Of a DNA stretch of 64,000 nt, positions 61,503-64,000 are shown in pieces. The translations under genes were made by a program, and so were the position numbers. This DNA comes from Methanobacterium sp. (lineage in GTDB: Archaea; Methanobacteriota; Methanobacteria; Methanobacteriales; Methanobacteriaceae): NCBI GenBank assembly GCA_039666455.1, contig JAVSLW010000029.1, forward strand, positions 1-64,000, read 5' to 3'. The notes below the pieces were generated by a model, which made no database searches, had not been told where the DNA came from, and saw only the letters and a list, made by a program, of their open reading frames with translations. Every line of letters starts with the position of its first letter. The first letter of the stretch is position 1.

Positions 61503-62822
61503 TTATGGGGTAAGCCTTCTCCTATCCCTCGGAAATAAAACAGTTTCCCTGATATTTTTAGCTCCTGTAATACACATTGTGAACCTTTCAGCCCCTAATC
61601 CCCATCCAGCATGTGGTGGCATTCCATATTCAAATGCTGCAAGGTATCTTTCAAATGATGCCGGGTTTAAGCCCTGTTTTTTAATTCTCTCCACTAAAAG
61701 ATCATGTTTATGCACCCTTTGAGCGCCTGAAGATATTTCAATGTCTTTGTACATCAGGTCAAATGCACAGCTCTTTACAGGGTCTTCATCGTCTGGCATT
61801 ACATAGAATGGCTTTATATCTGTCGGCCATCCAGTTATAAAATAATAATTATCCATATGTTCGCCTATTACCTTTTCAGCCGCCCTTGATAAGTCTTCAC
61901 CGTGCCTCATGTTAACTTCCTTTGAATTTACAATATCTACAACGTCGTCGTAATCAATTCTATCAAAAGGAATGTCTGGAATTTCTAAATCCACTCCAAG
62001 AAGCTTTAATTCATCTTCACAGTAATTAGCAACATCTCCAAGGACTGTGTGTACCATCCCTTCAAGTATTTTCATTACATCTTCCTGATCACAGAATGAT
62101 GCTTCAATATCAATGGAAATAACCTCATTTAAGTGTCTGAGGGTATCATGCTCTTCTGCTCTAAATATTGGAGCAATTTCGTATACTTTATCAAGTCCTG
62201 TGGCCATCATCATCTGTTTATAGAGCTGAGGGCTCTGCCCAAGGAAAGCTTCCCTTTCAAAGTAGGTTATTGGGAAAAGTTCTGTCCCACCTTCAGTAGC
62301 TGATCCAACAAGCTTTGGAGTGTTTATCTCTATAAATTCTCCTTCTTCAAGGAATAATCTCACTGAGTGGAGCATTCTGCTTTTTATCTTGAATATTGCA
62401 TTTACAGACGCCCTTCTAAGATCAATATATCTTGAATCAAGACGCGTGTCAATTTCTGCTCTTACTTTTTCTGTTGTATCCAGTGGAAGGGGTAATTTTG
62501 ATTCGTTCAGTAATTTCAGTTCGTTTGGAATGATTTCGTATCCGCCAGGAGCTTTTGCTGACTCCTGAACCATTCCTTTAACTGCGATTACTGATTCTTT
62601 CCTTAAGCTCCTTATTTCTTCAAGTAATTCCTTTGATATTTTCTTACTTGGTGCTGTAATCTGGATTGTTCCATCTCTGTCTCTTAAAAGGAGAAAAATA
62701 ATTCCTCCAAGGTCTCTTATTTCATGAATCCATCCCATAACTTTGATCTCTTCTCCACTAATTTCTGGATTTATTCTCTTTGAGTAATGAGTTCTTCTCC
62801 AATTTTCCAATGAATCTGTCAA
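61503..62822 (-). CDS. aspS: aspartyl-tRNA synthetase (archaeal type)
   Basis: This 439-residue class II synthetase has the N-terminal OB-fold (about 1-105, VMGWIHEIRDLGGIIFLLLRDRDG) and the catalytic core with FLGQSPQLYKQMMMATG, FRAEEHDTLRHLNE (motif 2) and GWGLGAERFTMCI (motif 3). It is the archaeal short form, often charging both tRNA-Asp and tRNA-Asn. It starts with TTG after GAGGTGAATT. The hisD gene is upstream on the same strand, 41 bp away. Confidence 0.95.
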   Translation of the reverse strand: MTDSLENWRRTHYSKRINPEISGEEIKVMGWIHEIRDLGGIIFLLLRDRDGTIQITAPSKKISKELLEEIRSLRKESVIAVKGMVQESAKAPGGYEIIPNELKLLNESKLPLPLDTTEKVRAEIDTRLDSRYIDLRRASVNAIFKIKSRMLHSVRLFLEEGEFIEINTPKLVGSATEGGTELFPITYFEREAFLGQSPQLYKQMMMATGLDKVYEIAPIFRAEEHDTLRHLNEVISIDIEASFCDQEDVMKILEGMVHTVLGDVANYCEDELKLLGVDLEIPDIPFDRIDYDDVVDIVNSKEVNMRHGEDLSRAAEKVIGEHMDNYYFITGWPTDIKPFYVMPDDEDPVKSCAFDLMYKDIEISSGAQRVHKHDLLVERIKKQGLNPASFERYLAAFEYGMPPHAGWGLGAERFTMCITGAKNIRETVLFPRDRRRLTP

Positions 62823-62863
62823 TTAATTCACCTCTAAAATAAGTTAAGCAGATTTTTTAAATG

Positions 62864-64000
62864 TTACTTCTTTGATATTCTTTTTTTAAATGATTCTGCA
62901 TGAGCAAAAAGCCCCTCATATTCTGCAAGAGTCACTACAACATCTTTTAAATTCAAAATTCCTTCTTCTGAAAGTTTTTGAACAGTTGGTTTTCTAATAA
63001 AAGATTCTGTTGAAAGTCCAGAGTGCATTCTAGCATTTTTAGATGTTGGAAGAACATGGTTAGTACCTGTACCATAATCTCCAGCAGCAACAGGTGTTAA
63101 TTCCCCTAAAAATATAGAACCTGCATTTTTAATATTTTTAAGGACATTTTCAGGGTCTTCTGTCATAATTATTAGATGTTCTGGGGCATAATCATTTGTA
63201 AATTCTATCATCTCATCAATAGAATCAGTAACTATAATTTTACCGTATTTTTCAAGGGATTCCTCTATTATTTTACTTCTTTTCATATATTTAATGTTCC
63301 CTGAAATGATTTCATTTACACTGTAAGCCAGGTCACCTGAATTGGTAATAAGCACTGATGCTGCATCAGGATCATGTTCTGCCTGAGCCAGCATGTCAAA
63401 AGCAATGTACTCTGCATTACCAGTTTCGTCTGCTATTATAAGCACTTCAGAGGGTCCTGCAGGGAAATCTATATCTACCTCACCGTAAACTAATTTTTTA
63501 GCAGCTGTAACAAATATATTTCCAGGCCCCACTATTTTATCAACTTTAGGAATGGATTCAGTCCCAAATGCCATTGCTGCAATTGCCTGTGAACCTCCAG
63601 CTTTGTATATTTCATCTGCTCCTGCAATATCTGCTGCTACAAGTACCATGTCGTTTACACTGCCTTCAGGTGTTGGTGGTGTACAGCAGACAATTTTACT
63701 AACCCCGGCGATTTTTGCAGGTATTACTGTCATTAAGACTGATGAAGGATATACTGCACGTCCCCCTGGTATATAACAGCCAATAATTTCAATGGGACGG
63801 ATGATCTGGCCAGCACTGATCCCTTTATCAAGTTCTTTAAACCATTCCTTTGGAATTTGAGCTTTATGAAATTTTTCAATGTTCCTTGCAGCTTTTTTTA
63901 ATGCTTCAAGTACCTTTTTATCCACATTATTATAGCTTCTTTCTATCTCATCCTGACTAACTTTAAATTTTTCAATTTTGACATTGTCAAATTTCTGAGT
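62864..64000 (-). CDS. hisD: histidinol dehydrogenase HisD (N-terminus outside window)
   Basis: The frame is open to the right edge, so the gene is partial at its 5' end; about 378 of roughly 425 residues are visible. HisD oxidises histidinol to histidine. Family motifs are GCYIPGGRAVYPSSVLMTVI, the VDFPAGPSEVLI-like stretch (IDFPAGPSEVLIIAD), the zinc-binding LAQAEHDPDA and GTGTNHVLPTSKNAR. It reads toward aspS and may share its transcript. Confidence 0.95.
   Translation of the reverse strand, partial: TQKFDNVKIEKFKVSQDEIERSYNNVDKKVLEALKKAARNIEKFHKAQIPKEWFKELDKGISAGQIIRPIEIIGCYIPGGRAVYPSSVLMTVIPAKIAGVSKIVCCTPPTPEGSVNDMVLVAADIAGADEIYKAGGSQAIAAMAFGTESIPKVDKIVGPGNIFVTAAKKLVYGEVDIDFPAGPSEVLIIADETGNAEYIAFDMLAQAEHDPDAASVLITNSGDLAYSVNEIISGNIKYMKRSKIIEESLEKYGKIIVTDSIDEMIEFTNDYAPEHLIIMTEDPENVLKNIKNAGSIFLGELTPVAAGDYGTGTNHVLPTSKNARMHSGLSTESFIRKPTVQKLSEEGILNLKDVVVTLAEYEGLFAHAESFKKRISKK

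Noticed and set aside
1..64000. tRNA, rRNA, 7S RNA, CRISPR arrays and complete insertion sequences
   Set aside because: I looked for cloverleaf-like GC-rich segments, repeat-spacer arrays and transposase motifs in the intergenic regions and found none that could be supported by eye.

Overview
The window is a continuous piece of a low-GC methanogenic archaeal chromosome, most likely Methanobacterium or a close relative (Methanobacteriales). Evidence for this: phosphosulfolactate synthase (coenzyme M), lactaldehyde dehydrogenase (F420), a YcaO enzyme of the McrA-glycine thioamidation type, F420-hydrogenase-like subunits, archaeal Spt5/SecE/L11-L1-L10-L12 gene order, Thg1, Trm5, DphB, a class III signal-peptide pilin, and GGTGAT/GGAGG ribosome binding sites with frequent GTG and TTG starts. 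No rRNA, tRNA or CRISPR array was recognised.

Layout. 0-6.5 kb: a metal/tetrapyrrole locus with a secreted, membrane-anchored CobN-like giant protein, a DUF2162 membrane protein with a CPCC motif, a MotA/TolQ/ExbB proton channel, and a DUF2149 protein that resembles ExbD/TolR. It is preceded by twin DtxR-like operators. 6.6-9.6 kb: SppA, a small thioredoxin, CbiD and MoaC. 9.6-38 kb: mostly housekeeping genes, including a Ski2/Hel308-like helicase, DUF2115 with an internally deleted paralogue, trehalose-phosphate synthase, SerA, a JAMM protease, Thg1, NadX, a PAS histidine kinase, CofA-type dehydrogenase, pilin plus TadC, Xaa-Pro peptidase, HIT, an M50 protease, YcaO, AlaS, the ftsZ-secE-spt5-L11-L1-L10-L12 block, and ComA.

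38.2-43.7 kb is an accessory block. It holds a 989-aa secreted protein with a seven-repeat beta-propeller, a Pro-rich linker, a large uncharacterised domain and a Lys-rich 11-residue-repeat tail. Downstream lie a 242-aa and a 297-aa protein that share a C-terminal motif, a duplicated orphan copy of the linker, and a junction with a foreign zinc-ribbon remnant. The layout resembles a polymorphic toxin/immunity locus, but no function is proven. 44-47.6 kb returns to core genes (Fae-like, DphB, Trm5).

47.8-61.5 kb is a second accessory region with many small stress or detoxification genes (AHSA1/SRPBCC, VOC, RidA-like, alpha/beta hydrolase). Decayed genes lie between them: alpha/beta hydrolase, DUF1697, glycolipid-binding, winged-helix HTH_42, amidase, RelE, ABC ATPase, TetR and Trm112 remnants. 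Inside it sits an F420-hydrogenase-like A-G-B operon whose large subunit has Tyr in place of one Ni-ligand Cys and ends exactly at the maturation His. HepT/MntA and RelE-type toxin-antitoxin genes and a broken ABC efflux operon follow. The window ends in AspS and a partial HisD.

The three best candidates for undescribed biology are the PMF-linked extracellular CobN system, the propeller/Lys-tail locus, and the Tyr-substituted hydrogenase-like complex.
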